A DNA stretch of 64,000 nt, taken from positions 147,520,041 through 147,584,040 of the forward strand of contig CM038053.1 in NCBI GenBank assembly GCA_021397845.1, read 5' to 3'. The notes under the pieces are model-generated. The model was not told where the DNA came from. It saw only the letters and a list, made by a program, of their open reading frames with translations, and ran no database searches. Shown here piece after piece: positions 1 to 10,663 of this stretch; the first letter of the stretch is position 1; each line of letters opens with the position of its first letter. This DNA is from Areca catechu (taxonomy: Eukaryota > Streptophyta > Magnoliopsida > Arecales > Arecaceae). A program made the position numbers and the translations under genes.

Positions 1-917
1 CTTCATCCGAGCCGACTCGAAGTTTGTCCGAGCCGACTGGAATGACGGGTCACCTCCAATGGCTAGTTCCAGTTCTCAAATTTTGAATTCCAAAAGTGCT
101 CTAATGGTAACCTGTCACCTCCCAACGGTCTACAATGTTCAAAATCAAGGGAAGGCAGTTAAAGTCTCTAAAAATAAGGTATGAGAACATCCTTGAAGAG
201 GCTGATGAATTATTAAGCATTTATTGAACACTTATTGAAGTGAAGTGAGAGAGCACTAGAGCTTTAAAGTCTGCCTTCAAGCCTGCAACCACTCTTACCA
301 GAAGCTTGAAGCACCTTTTGAGGAAAGCAAGGAAGCCATTGAAATGCATTGAAGAGCATTCAGTGGATCTTCACTCGAGCTGCATTGGCAACCACCCGAT
401 AACAGAGTTTGTCTTTATTGTTGCTTTTTTATTCTATCATTTAGAATATCTGGATTATTGGTGAGCCCTGTTGTAAAAACCAAATAGGTTTCTTTGGTAT
501 GCCTTTAAAACCAGAGTGTAGAGGTTTCTTTGGTGAGCCTATCTAAAAACCAAAGTGTAGAGGTTTTAGGTGAACCTTTAAAAACCTAGCTTGGGTTTCT
601 TTGGTGAGCCCGGTTTCAAAAACCAAAGTATAGAGGTTGGGATTGTGAGCCTGTAAAACAATCTGACTGTATTCTGATTTAGGGGATATAGTGAAAATCC
701 TGAGTGGTGAACTTGGGTAGTGGACGTAGGAGCTGGGTTGCTCCGAACCACTATAAATATGCTTTGTTTGTGTTGTGTTTGTTTTATCCTGTAGCTTTTG
801 CATTCATTCTCTGATTTATACAGCATGTAACCACTAATTGGAATTACTTGTGTACATACTTGTGAAATTTTTGTAATTTCTAATTCACCCCCCTCTTGGG
901 ACTAAGCCACCTGGGCA
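1..917 (+). mobile_element. Partial Sirevirus-type LTR, right end intact
   Basis: This is the reverse complement of the LTRs at 49340-50865 and 58320-60079, so here the LTR reads on the + strand. It ends with CCACCTGGGCA, the same terminus those LTRs show in inverted form. The window begins inside the LTR. It carries the family's GAGCCGACTCGA-like motifs (1-40). At 470-660 there are about five degenerate copies of a unit built on AAAAACCAAAGTGTAGAGG and TTTCTTTGGTGAGCC, whose ACCAAA and TTTGGT parts are complementary. No open gene lies inside. Confidence 0.85.
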
Positions 918-956
918 ACAATTCCTTAGAGCCTAAATTTCCTTAATTCCATTGTA

Positions 957-2365
957 ATGGCTTCTTGAAAATCTGCAAGGAAGGTTCTTCAGATTGGTGA
1001 ATCAAGTGGTCGCAGTGAAGATACAAAAGAAAAAGGGGAAAAGAGGAAAAGATCTGCTCTAGTGCAACAAGAAGAAGAAACTCCTCCTCCCGGACAGCGT
1101 GTCTCAATGGTCAACCGGCCTGTCACTTGCAGAAGAAAGATCGACTTTGTATTCCTAGAAGAAATGGGAATGAAAATTGGAAATTAGATAGAAAGTCAAG
1201 GTTGGAAGAACTTTTGTTTTTTGGACATCTTGACCTACCCTTCACTGATATGGATTTTTTATGAAAATATTGTTATCAAAGAATTTTACTTGAAATCTAC
1301 TATCGAGGAAAAGAAAATTATTGTGGATGAAGAAAGGCTAGGCAATTTGCTCCAAATGCCTACGAATGGCGCCACTGAGCTTCTTCTTCTATCGGACAAG
1401 GAACATATTCTAAAGCTGATTTTGGAAAAAGAAGATGTGAGCTCCGTCCAGCATGTACAAGCCAATTTACTGTCGAAGGAAATGAGGCTTCTGCACAGTA
1501 TGATCAGTAGGATATTTCTTCCCAGGACTAGTAGCTTTGATTGGGTTAGTGAGAAAGATATGATCTTTATGGGATACTTGATTGAAGAAAGGCCTCTCAA
1601 CCTTTCCTATATAATGATGATTCAAATGACTGAAGCAGCAAGAAAAGTCAAAGCCTATCTACCCTATGGTATGGTTTTCACTCTATTGTTTGAAGAAGCA
1701 GGAGTTGACTTAACCAATGAAATAGGCAAGCCATTACATCACTTTGATATCTACTCCTTCAATTCACTGAAAAGAATGGGTTATAAACAACAAGAAGGAG
1801 CATGGATAAAGAGGATGCCTAGGCAGGTTGCTGCTACCTTTTCTGATAATGGTGAAGCTGCTGCTGAAGAAAGAACTGAAAGTACAATGATTACTCCATC
1901 TGACCTCAAGAAGCTAATATTTCAGAAGATGGAAACAATTTCAAGTTCATTGACAGATCACATGAATTTTGCAATTGAGGAAATAAGAAATTCAGTTGAC
2001 ATTAGCTTGCAGGAATTGAGATATGAACAAAAGCTTTACTAGGAGAAAATTGAAAAAGAAATGGAGGAGTTTAAGAAAGAGATCAGAAGCATCCTATTGC
2101 AATCCTAGAAGGAAACAATTTCCACTGAAGATACTCTTGAACAGAATTCAAGAAGTCATTTGACATTCCTGCTCCTATTCCTTTATTTGATCCATCCAAA
2201 CCTATTGAGACCAAGAAGAAACCCAAAACCAAGAAGACTAAGACTTTTAGAGCCCCTGTTAGAACTAGATTCAGGGATTTAAGATTTAAACCCCTGAAAA
2301 CTAAGACCTCTGATAAGGTTATAGAGGTAGGCTCCTCTTCTTCTATTGAAGAAGAAGAAGAATAG
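957..2365 (+). pseudogene. Sirevirus downstream ORF (plant transposon protein-like)
   Basis: The longest open stretch is 1221-2042 (273 aa), but homology to the ORF at 51429-53053 shows that the gene starts near 957 and runs to a stop at 2365, with stops at about 966, 1184, 2041 and 2107. Shared blocks include FDWVSE, a LPYGMVFTLLF block and the tail TRFRDLRF...EVGSSSS. The tail is acidic and Lys-rich. The protein resembles the family annotated as putative plant transposon protein that follows pol in some Sireviruses. That name is from memory of the family; the biochemical role is unknown. It directly follows an LTR, with no gag-pol between. Confidence 0.75.
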
Positions 2366-3163
2366 TTTATTTGATTAGTCTTTTGGGTATATTTCTGATC
2401 TTGTTAATGTTCTACCTTTTATATTTTGCAATATAAATGTACTTTCCTTATCACTTTGTATCGCAATATTCTTAATGAAATGAAAGATCTTTTAGCAATT
2501 TTTTTTGACATATACTATCTGATACAATACTTTGATACAACTGTGATGTTTTCTAATTAGAATTTCCAATCTGAGAAAGTGAAATTATCTCTAACAAATA
2601 TTAAAGACCTTCTCAATTTATTTCAAAATCTGAGCTTTATTTGAAACCACCTTTTTGAGGGATTGACAAAAAGGGAGAGAAATATGAAAACTGTGAAGAA
2701 TGAAAAATGGGAGAAATATGAAAAATGCGAGAAATGGGAAATCAGTATTTATGTTGAGGTATTTCTATTGAGCCTCCTACCAACTATTCTTAAAGTGCAT
2801 AAAAAGAATGAAAAAGGGGGAGCACAAAAATGATAGTATTCAAAAAGACTTAATTCTTAAATTGCTTTAAAGCCTAGAGAAAGGGGGAGATTCTCTTGAA
2901 ATGGTTTTGCTCTGATTGATATTCAAAGTAATCTTAATGCTCTGATTGCTATTAATTATGTCAATACTTTTTCAAAGTCTGATACTCCATGTTTTGTGCT
3001 AATTATAATATTATGAAGTATGAAAAGTTCAATACTTTGATGATATACAGTGATATTACCTTTTGAGCTCTGATACTTATTTACCAATTCAATTAGCTCT
3101 GATATATGTGAATACTTAACTTTCGAATACTTTTATACATGTTTTTGTGGCGAGAAGCTGACG
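2366..3163 (+). other. Sirevirus 3' non-coding region with polypurine-like tracts
   Basis: No ORF is supported. Three purine tracts lie at 2667-2680 (CAAAAAGGGAGAGA), 2811-2822 and 2876-2890. The first matches the tract that abuts the 3' LTR of the Sirevirus at 49336-60080, but here no LTR follows it. Sireviruses are known to carry multiplied polypurine tracts. The region ends where the Tat-type LTR begins. Confidence 0.6.
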
Positions 3164-3409
3164 TGTTGACGTACATTCCCAGTCAGATGTCATGACATAA
3201 GATCTGCCATGGTGGACACCCCATCTCGGACCCCTTTGACTGGGCCAACTCCCCCAAATCAACGAGGCAGCCCATCAAAGCCGAGCTTCGTCCTCTGCCA
3301 GGTCGGCCCTCGTGAGCTTAGGATGCCTAGGATGGAGCCGAGCGACCTCCTTTATCAGATTGAGCCCCTCCAAGGCTGAGCCCCCTTAACGGGAGTCGAG
3401 CTCAGCCCT

Positions 3410-3835
3410 TGGTGTGAGCACCAGGATCTGACAAAGGCTCCTTAACCCTCTATGGATCTCAGATTAGGGTTCAACTTCTTTGTGTCTTGTAATAAGGCTT
3501 CAAGCCTCAAATTTGTAATTGTCTTTTGCTTTGAATTGAGTTTGTACCTTGACCAATTAGGTCAAATTGAGTCCTGTACTAGTCAAGTCGCAAATCAAGT
3601 CCAGTCTGAGTCTATTAGAAGTATGGGTCCATTGCAAGAGTGGGTCTTAAAATTTAGTCTCCTTGGAAGCAAGTCGGGAAAGAATCCAAGTCAACTCAAG
3701 GCCCACCTATGCATCCTACATGGCGCCATGACATCTCGCCATGTGGGAAGCACACTTGGCATGCAAGGACGCCCAATGGGGAGGACCACTTCACTTGGTT
3801 CAAGCCTTTTTTCCCTTCCCTTCTTCTCCACATCA
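3410..3835 (+). repeat. Chromo-0 5' LTR with 1.2-kb internal deletion
   Basis: Its first ~395 bp match 6220-6630 closely, then it jumps to the last ~30 bp (ending CCACATCA). The 3' LTR is 1668 bp, so about 1.24 kb, including the TATA box and U5 motif, is missing. The 5' copy therefore has no recognisable promoter. Confidence 0.8.
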
Positions 3836-3839
3836 TTAG

Positions 3840-3852
3840 TGGTATCAGAGCA
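3840..3852 (+). other. Primer binding site, initiator-Met tRNA type
   Basis: TGGTATCAGAGCA lies four bases after the LTR end. This matches the plant iMet-tRNA primer site used by many copia and some gypsy elements. Confidence 0.85.
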
Positions 3853-4700
3853 TGGCTATGACTAGTGCATCTTTTCCTTTCATTTTCTGCATTCTATTCA
3901 GCCCGTATATAGTCCGAACATTGATTTTTTTTTCTCTCTATAGGGATCTCCAAATTTCATGATTTCTATTTTATTAGATCACAGTTAATTCATAGTATTT
4001 TTGGTTATTTTCTTATATTTTATTTCAGTTTGTACAATTTCTACAAGCCAAAATACTACCTAAGAAAATCTCAGGTCTGGAATTTCTGCAAGCATCTCAT
4101 TTCTTGCTTCATTCATCCATCTAGCTTATTTCTTGCATTTAGGGGCATATTTCAATTCCTGAATTTTGTTTAGCATTCACACATCTGAAAGACACAAAAA
4201 AAAAAAAGAAGAAAACTTTTAGTCATTTCATTAGTCATTTGTGTGCATCATTTTACATAACTCATCCTAAGGGCATCAAATTAACATAGGGTTAAGATTT
4301 CATTACCTGTCCCTAGCCCAAAAACCACCACCTGACATATCGAACCCTAACCATTAACTAAAATTGATTAGATGTTCAATCTGCTCTAGTGAGCTAGGGA
4401 CACCCATGAAGTCGGGTCGACCTAAGTGTCGAGCCAAGCTAGATCACTTGTTGGTATGTGCTTGAGTAGCTGGTGTCTAGGAAAGTGGTTCAGGGACTAG
4501 ATCCCGAAGGGAAGTGGGTTGGTTTGCTTACCTAGCCAATTTCAAATTGGTGTCTAGGCAAGCAAAGAGGAACCTCCACTAACCTTACACTTACCTAGCC
4601 AGGTGCCAAGTTACTACTTCTAGGTTCATCTTCTTTACTTCACATTTGGTGAGATCTCCTAGGTCTAGCGAACCATAGCACTGTTCTGTGTGTATGTTAC
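3853..4700 (+). other. Chromo-0 leader (non-coding)
   Basis: This is 0.85 kb between the primer site and the first ORF. It holds a poly-A run near 4196 and the family-wide block CCTAGCCCAAAAACCACCA (near 4314). The paired-motif structure at 4468-4603 is described separately. No ORF is supported. Confidence 0.6.
4468..4603 (+). ncRNA. Paired-motif leader structure (candidate RNA element)
   Basis: Four modules occur in order: CTGGTGTCTAGG (4470), CCTAGCCAATTT (4531), AAATTGGTGTCTAGG (4545) and CCTAGCCAG (4594). Modules 2 and 3 form a hairpin, CCTAGCCAATTT against AAATTGG-TGT-CTAGG, with a TGT bulge and an outer GCTT/AAGC. Modules 1 and 4 pair as CTGG/CCAG and CTAGG/CCTAG. The same layout with compensating bases is seen at 25333-25458, 44645-44782 and on the minus strand at 34131-34268. 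Function is unknown; packaging or dimerisation is a guess. Confidence 0.5.
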
Positions 4701-5567
4701 ATGTGCACTAGATCAGGAACCTCTTTTAACCCACCTTCTCCACCCCCTACCGAAGCCATGGACCAACTTCGAGCTGACATTGGAGCCCTAACTCAATCCA
4801 TAACTGAAAATCAGTTGTTGGAAGAATTTCAGGGAGAGAAGGATGAACAATCTAAGAATTTGAATACAAAAACCTTTGAACCCATTGAAGACTTTAAGGT
4901 TGAACCCATTGAAAATCTAGGGAAAGAAACTCCTGAGCCCATTAAAGAATTGAAAGAAGACATCTGTGAATCAAGTTTAGTAGAGGAATCTGGTGAAGAT
5001 GGGCCCTAGGTAGAAATCATCAAGGAACAAAAAGAAAAAGATCCTGAACCCACTAGAGACTGTGAAGGAGTAATTGAGCCAGAATCGAACATTGTAGAGG
5101 ATGGTGAGGGTTCACAAGTATTGCCCTTAGAGGAGGTCCAGGAACAAGTCCCTATAGAACCACCCCAGGAGGTAGACATCAGTTTTGAGGACTTTCAAGA
5201 TAACATTCCCAAAGAACTTCCTAATGACCTTCCACTATCTAGGAACACCCATCTAGCCTTGGAACTTGCACTTGTAGAACAATGTCCAAATCTTAAGATT
5301 ATCCTGAATAACCAAGGTCTATTCCATGATGCCCAGAGATTACCCCAAGACTCCGACCCCTATTTTCTCTCCTTCCCAGAGCCTTCTCATATTTTTAGAG
5401 CCATGGGGTTGCATTTTGTTGAAATTACCAGGCTGCATGACTCCTTAGAACCCATCCCTTTTGCCATTTACTTTTGGTACACTTTATGGCATTTGTTAGG
5501 GATCCTTGATAATTTTTCTTGTACATACCAGACTAGGGTCAAACCTAGAGAGTCCATAATCTGTTAG
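4701..5567 (+). pseudogene. Gag-like acidic ORF with conserved region of unknown function
   Basis: The ORF opens with MCTRSGTSFNPPSPPP, has one stop at 5007-5009, and continues to 5567. The N-terminus looks like a Ty3 gag start, but the capsid core present in Chromo-2 and Chromo-4 is absent. A long Glu-rich stretch follows (about 4800-5180). After it comes a ~95-aa block (5277-5567) containing NQGLFH, LPQDSDPYFL, EITRLHDSL and a hydrophobic aromatic segment ending YTLWHLLGIL. This block is conserved in the other Chromo elements at the position where pol should lie. I do not recognise it. Confidence 0.65.
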
Positions 5568-5679
5568 GTTTAGGCCCTAGAGCATCCAATAAAATTTTTT
5601 TTCAGTAGGGATGCATAGTTGAGTCTGCATTTTGCATCATATTAGGATTATGCATTAAATATAATTTTAAAATAATTTA

Positions 5680-6275
5680 GGCTGATTCCCGAAAGAGAGC
5701 CAAAGAGTTTGAAATAGGAGATTTTGTAATGATTAGGCTCAGGCCTGAACGGTTTCCACTGGGAACCATTAAGAAGCTTCATGCTCGCGGGGCTGGTCCC
5801 TTTAAAGTGATTAGGAGAATGGGCCCTAATGCCTATGTGCTAGAATTACCTCCGGATTATGGAATTAGCTCGACATTCAATATCTCTGACTTAGTCGAGT
5901 ATAGGTAACCCGCAAACATACCTAGCGAGCCATTTGGGCCTGACCTTTCTTTTGAGAGCGAACCTGAACCTGACTATCCACCTCCAAATATACCTGAGCG
6001 AGGAGAGCGGATCGAGTGTGTCCTGGATGACCAAGCTATCGCTACCCGGGGCAAAGGCTATCAATGTTACTTGGTCCGATGGCAAGGCCGACCCGAATCC
6101 GATGACTCGTGGATCACCCGGGAGGACTTGCAGCGCATCGACCTCGACATCTTGGAGAGGTACCAAAGCTAGACTAACCCTTACTCGACAGGGTCGAGTT
6201 CCTCCCACCCTAGGAGAATTTGTGTGGGCACCAGGATCCAACAGAGGCTCCTTAACCCTCTGTGGATCTCAGATT
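5680..6275 (+). pseudogene. Integrase C-terminus + chromodomain
   Basis: The frame from about 5680 reads ADSRKRAKEF, then RLRPERFPLGTIKKLHA, NAYVLELPPDYGISSTFNI and SDLVEY: the classic C-terminal domain of a chromovirus integrase. The chromodomain follows (about 6010-6170) with YLVRWQGRPESDDSWITRED. Stops occur near 5906 and 6171. The frame runs past the polypurine tract into the 3' LTR and ends in LWISD-stop at 6275. In chromoviruses this domain binds methylated histone H3 and steers integration into heterochromatin. The catalytic core of integrase is absent. Confidence 0.85.
6212..6219 (+). other. Polypurine tract inside the chromodomain ORF
   Basis: AGGAGAAT lies immediately before the 3' LTR and encodes the Arg-Arg of the HPRR motif. 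The same octamer, with the last base variable, precedes the 3' LTRs at 22813 and 38155. Confidence 0.65.
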
Positions 6276-7887
6276 AGGGTTCCACTTCTTTGTGTCTTGT
6301 AATAAGGCTTCAAGCCTCAAATTTGTAATTATCTTTTCCTTTGAATTGAGTATGTACCTTGACCAATTAGGTCAAATTGAATCCTGTACTAGTCGAGTCA
6401 CAAATCGAGTCCAGTCTGAGTCTATTAGAAGTATGGGTCCATTGCAAGAGTGGGTCCTAAAATTTAGTCTCCTTGGAAGCAAGTCGGAAAAGAATCCAAG
6501 TCAACTCAGGGCCCACCTATGCATCCTACATGGCGCCATCATGACATCTCACCATGTGGGCAGCACACTTAGCATGCAAGGATGCCCAATGGGGAGGACC
6601 ACTTCACTTTGTTCAAGCCTTTTTTCCCTCCCCCCTATCAAGCTCATTGCCATGCAAGGGTGGTCGGCCAAGGAAGAAGTCAATGGAAGATGATGTAGGG
6701 AATTCAAATCCCTTATTTCAAGCCCTCCAATCAAGCCTTCTTCCCAATTTGCTTCAACCTGTTTGGAAGGGAGAGACATGAGCCTTGGACGCCTCCACCT
6801 AACACTCCCCTTGTCAAGCCTTGTACCAAAGAAAGAACACCAACCAAGGAAGGAGGAAGAAGACATGCCTTGCTCCAATCCCTTCTTCATTCTTTCTTCC
6901 AAAACCAAGAAGATTCTTTCCAAGTTCAAGGTGCCAAGAACCTCACTCCAAGCCATGCATCATGCCACGCCCAATCCAAGCTGCCTTTGGTCGGCCAAAG
7001 AGAGGAGAAGGTCAATGCTTTTGGCACCCATCCAAGAAGTTTGTATTTTTTTTCATTTGAAATTCGAATGGGCCTTCGGTGCCTATTTAAAGGACCCAAT
7101 CCCTCCATTGTAAGGAATTGAATGATTGAATAAAAAAAGAGAGTTTGAGTTTTCTATCCTCCAACCATTGTCTCCTAGACTAGTTTGAGTGAAGTTTCCT
7201 TCGTCCCCAAGGACGTCGAGTGGTGTGAGGCCACCTTTCCTTCTCCCCAGGGTGTCGCGAGTTCTTCGTCCTCCTGGATGTCGAGTAGTGTGAGGCCACA
7301 ATCCTTCGTCCTCCGGGATGTTGCAGGGTGCGAGGCCCCAAGTTATCTCCTTCTTCGACTTTGAAATCTAGCCGGACACTGGGCTCGAAGCCCCTTCTCA
7401 ACCCTATCCTAGTCCATTTCACTACGTTTCTCCATTTCGCTAATCCCTACTTTGATTGCCTACAGGTCCTCCCTGGTATCTCGGGCACTGGAGACAGTCT
7501 GCTTTGCCATCGCGACCATCTGACTGAAAGCCAGTGCATCCGTGGGTTCGATTGCTCGGGCATCCAGGCCGCATCCACCGAGTTGAGCGATCTCTGCATC
7601 GGGTGCTTCAGACGTATGAGGTTTGCCCCTTATTTCCTAAGTAGGTATTGTGTTTCGAGCTTAGTCCTACCGGGGTTTCTTAATCCCGGGATCCTGTTCT
7701 TATTTTCACTATTTAGGGACTTGAACTGCTAGTGTAAGCTTATGTTATTCATTTCTCTTATTTCTAGTCTTTGCTTATGATCGAGAATCAAAACCCTAAG
7801 AAAAACATCCAAAACTCTTCAACTATAAAAAAAAATCCTTTGCATCATAAGCATCCATTCTAGCATCTCTAGCCCTATTCTACATCA
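6220..7887 (+). repeat. Chromo-0 3' LTR (full length)
   Basis: It starts TTGTGTGGGCACC, aligned with TGGTGTGAGCACC at 3410, and ends TCTACATCA. A TATA-like CCTATTTAAAGG lies at 7082-7093, followed by a polyadenylation-like A-run near 7130 and a threefold U5 motif. Many short ORFs run through it on both strands; none resembles a protein and they are treated as noise. Confidence 0.85.
7212..7340 (+). repeat. Threefold U5 motif GTCGAGTGGTGTGAGGCC
   Basis: Copies start near 7212, 7277 and 7318. Each has the form GATGTCGAGNRGTGTGAGGCC. Related copies sit downstream of the TATA box in the other Chromo LTRs (19962, 23432, 38591, 38638), so they should be transcribed in the 5' UTR. Confidence 0.6.
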
Positions 7888-8310
7888 TCCCTCCTCCATT
7901 AGGTCGAGCCCCTCCGAGGCTGAGCCCTCTAGGCTGGGGTCGTGTGTCGACCACCTCAACTGGATCGAGCCCCTTCGAGGCTAAGATCCCTGGATCGGAG
8001 TCGAGGTCAACCCTCCTCCACTAGGTCGAGCCCCTCCGAGGCCGAGCCCTCCGAGTCAGAGTCGAGCCCTCCTCCACCGGGTCGAGCCCCTCCGAGGTCG
8101 AGCCCCCTGAGCTGGAGTCGAGCCCATCCTCCTCCACCAGGTCGAGCACTTCGGAGGTCAAGCCCCCTGAGTCAGAGCCAAGCCCCAACCCTCTAGTTCG
8201 GTAGCCACTTGGACAGTGCCCCCAGACCATCAAGGGGGCGGAGCCACCTCCTCGAGACACTGGCGAGCGGCTCAAAGACCACCGGGAAGCACCTGTCAGG
8301 TCATAATAAC

Positions 8311-8318
8311 TATATATG
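8311..8318 (+). promoter_or_regulatory. TATA box of Tat LTR
   Basis: TATATATG lies 3' of the U3 repeats and about 670 bp before the LTR end. It is the only good TATA match in this LTR. Confidence 0.45.
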
Positions 8319-8985
8319 GCCACCGCTTACACCAGGAGAGGAAGAAGCTCCCTGACCAAGGTGCCACACTCTCCACCAACCACCTGCACAACCCGAAAGA
8401 GGAAGTCAACTAGAAGATTTGAATCCCGGGGGTGATGGCCCCCTAATCGAGATATTGCCAGGCTTCCCAGAATAGGGCGACCGGAAGGAATGTCAGAGCA
8501 CACGATGGTTTCCCTTATCACAAATTAGGAAAGACGTCCCATCCATGGCACGGAATACTACCACACGTGCCTGACAGCCTGGGGGAGATCCCGAGGTTGG
8601 TGCTTAGCGGTCATCTAGGCTTAAAAGAATCTTCAACACCCCTAGTAGGAAGGTATGTACACAAGTGCTATCTAAGTGAGTAAGGAAAAAAATCCACACA
8701 AGAGGGCTAATCCAGCTCAGCTACCATCTCTCCCAGCACACTCACACCCCCACTCTCACACCACTCACTCCTCCTAGCATGGAGTCCATCAAGAGGGCTC
8801 AACCTGGATGATCTATTTTCCTGGATCGTCACTGACTTGACCATCGGAGTGCCCTCGTCGGAATCCCCAGCCCGGGTATCTGACCTTATTTTTTGCAAGC
8901 TCCGAAGCACGGTCAACCCCGAGAAGATGAGAGGTGATCCGATGTCAACAGTAGCTATGGGCCACGATGATCTTGGCGGCAACAG

Positions 8986-9003
8986 ATTGGCATGCCAGGA
9001 AGG
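8986..9003 (+). other. Primer-site-like sequence of Tat element
   Basis: ATTGGCATGCCAGGAAGG directly follows the LTR end. It resembles the TTGGCGCGCCAGGTAGGG-type sites of plant Ty3 elements, with changes. The tRNA cannot be assigned with certainty. Confidence 0.45.
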
Positions 9004-9103
9004 GTGGACTGACATAGGCTCTTTGTTCCAAAAGCCAGTCCCTCTACGAGCGGGTCCATCGAGAGGATGGTGATAACGCGAGTGAGAAAAGCTTCCCCTA
9101 GCC

Positions 9104-10663
9104 ATGCAGGAGATTCCTTCTCAAGGAAACTCGCACATCCCGGAAGTGGAACCGTCCACATTACCTCAACCACCTCCAATGGAACCTCAGCTAGCTGCAC
9201 TCGCCCAGCAGATGCAGATCCTTGCCATGGCAGTGCCCTAGCTCCAGCACCAGCAACGATCCTTGGCTACCCATCAGCAGCCAGGAACCCCGGTGGCCCA
9301 TGTCACAGCACCCCATGATAGCCTGCGTTCCTTCCAAGGAAGGCCTTCGTAGCTGCGGGCCACCACCGACCCCCGAGGTAGTCATCAGACTCTGACAAAA
9401 AGATAATGAGCCTGGTCTGCTGACAGGGAGAGCCGCTCCCCGACCCTCGAGTGGGCAACGACCAAACCCCGCCGAGGTCGTAAAGGCAAGTTTTCCCTTC
9501 ATGAGCACCATACACCCATGTCATATTCTGCGTCTCTTTTAGCAGAAGGTTCTACTGATGAGGCCATCAGGCGCACAGCCGAGAAGCACTTGGAGGAGCA
9601 CGAGTGCAAGTTAGCAGAGTTATCCCACTGATTTATGAACATGCAGGGCTCCGTTGACGAGCCAACGGGCTATGATGCTCATCCCCTTTTCTTCTGAGAA
9701 ATCCAAGAGGAACCGATCCCCAGTCAATTCCGGATGCCACAGGTGGATCTCTACAATGGGACCACCGACCCCTTGGACCACCTGGAAAGCTACAAGGCCC
9801 TTATGAGGGTCCAGGGGGCCACTGATGCCCTTCTTTGCATCTCCTTCCCAGCAACCCTCCGGAAGGCGGCTCGAGTCTGGTTCACCCGTCTCGAGCCCGA
9901 ATGCATTGGTTCTTTCGCTCAGCTGGAGGAAAATTTTATGGCACACTTCGATGCCTATTGAAAGGTTCCACAAGAAGTGGATAGCCTCTTCTCCATCTAG
10001 TAATAGGACCGCGAGCCCCTACAAGACTACATGGCCCATTTCAAGGTTGCTGTGTTAGAGATTTATAACCTTGAAGAGCCAGTCGCTATGTTAGCACTAA
10101 AGCGAGGGCTCAGGACCTCCCGCCTGACCCACTTGCTTGATAAGAAGCCCCCTAAGAGCTATTCCAAACTTCTCCTCCGAGCTCAAAAGTACATCCGTGC
10201 CAAGGAGGTGGACCGTATGAGGAGGGAGCTAGACGGGAAGCCATTAAAGAAGCCGGCTCTCGTCGAGATGTCTGGGACATGGAAGCCCAGGCCCTCGACT
10301 CCGAACTTTCACTCGGGGCCGAGATCGAGATGTGCTCCAATCCCAGAGGAGAATCTCACCCCACTGCTTGCCCCGAGGATGAAAATCCTGATGGAGATCG
10401 AAGGTGAACCCTACCTGAAGTGCCCACCTCCAATAAGGCCATCCTCTAGCTGTGACAAGATGAAGTACTATCACTACCATCATGACCATGACCATGACAC
10501 TGAAGAATGCTGTAACCTCAAGAAGGAAATCGAAGAACTCATCAAGAGGGGCTACCTCGGATGGTTCGTAGGGGACAGACCTCAAGCGAAACCTCAGGCA
10601 CTTGTCGCTCTCCCGCCGATACCAATGTCGACAACCACCCTACGGAGAAGTCAGTGGGGATGA
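9104..10663 (+). pseudogene. gag: Tat gag polyprotein (broken)
   Basis: The likely start is MQEIPSQGN at 9104. The frame hits several stops before 9734. There the capsid core reads PQVDLYNGTTDPLDHLES and RKAARVWFTRLEPECIG, the Retrotrans_gag pattern of Tat elements. After a frame change near 9960 it continues (10031-10663) with RGLRTSRLTHLLDKKPP and a Cys/His-rich YYHYHHDHDHDTEECCNL segment in the position of the zinc knuckle region. The role would be virus-like particle formation and RNA packaging; this copy cannot be translated as one protein. Confidence 0.8.

Larger units (their letters stand above)
3410..7887 (+). mobile_element. Chromo-0: pol-less chromodomain Ty3 element
   Basis: The element has a 5' LTR (3410-3835), primer site, leader, acidic ORF, integrase C-terminus/chromodomain and 3' LTR (6220-7887). 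It is inserted in the U3 of the Tat LTR. GCCCT (3405-3409) and TCCCT (7888-7892) flank it, matching at four of five bases, as expected of an aged 5-bp target duplication. There is no room or sequence for protease, RT or the integrase core. Confidence 0.8.
3342..8170 (+). repeat. ~58-bp GAGCCCCTCCGAGG tandem units, interrupted
   Basis: Units centred on GGTCGAGCCCCTCCGAGG occur near 3350 (left of the Chromo-0 insertion) and near 7902, 7961, 8022, 8079 and 8138 (right of it), spaced about 58-60 bp. They lie in the U3 part of the Tat LTR, upstream of the TATA box. The small ORFs through them are low-complexity artefacts. Confidence 0.7.
3164..8984 (+). mobile_element. 5' LTR of Tat-type Ty3 element, split by Chromo-0
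   Basis: The LTR starts TGTTGACG at 3164 and ends GGCAACA at 8984, giving TGTTG/CAACA termini. Removing Chromo-0 (3410-7887) leaves about 1.34 kb. The two halves rejoin within a GAGCCCCTCCGAGG tandem repeat, which confirms the split. A TATA box lies at 8311. It is followed by a primer-site-like TTGGCATGCCAGGAAGG and then gag. No matching 3' LTR is in the window. Confidence 0.75.

Noticed and set aside
543..826. Minus-strand ORFs of 82-86 aa
   Set aside because: They lie in the repeat-rich part of the Sirevirus LTR with no homology visible.
7942..8323. Ser/Pro/Arg-rich ORFs on both strands
   Set aside because: They run through the GAGCCCCTCCGAGG tandem units of an LTR; composition and overlap on both strands fit repeat artefacts.
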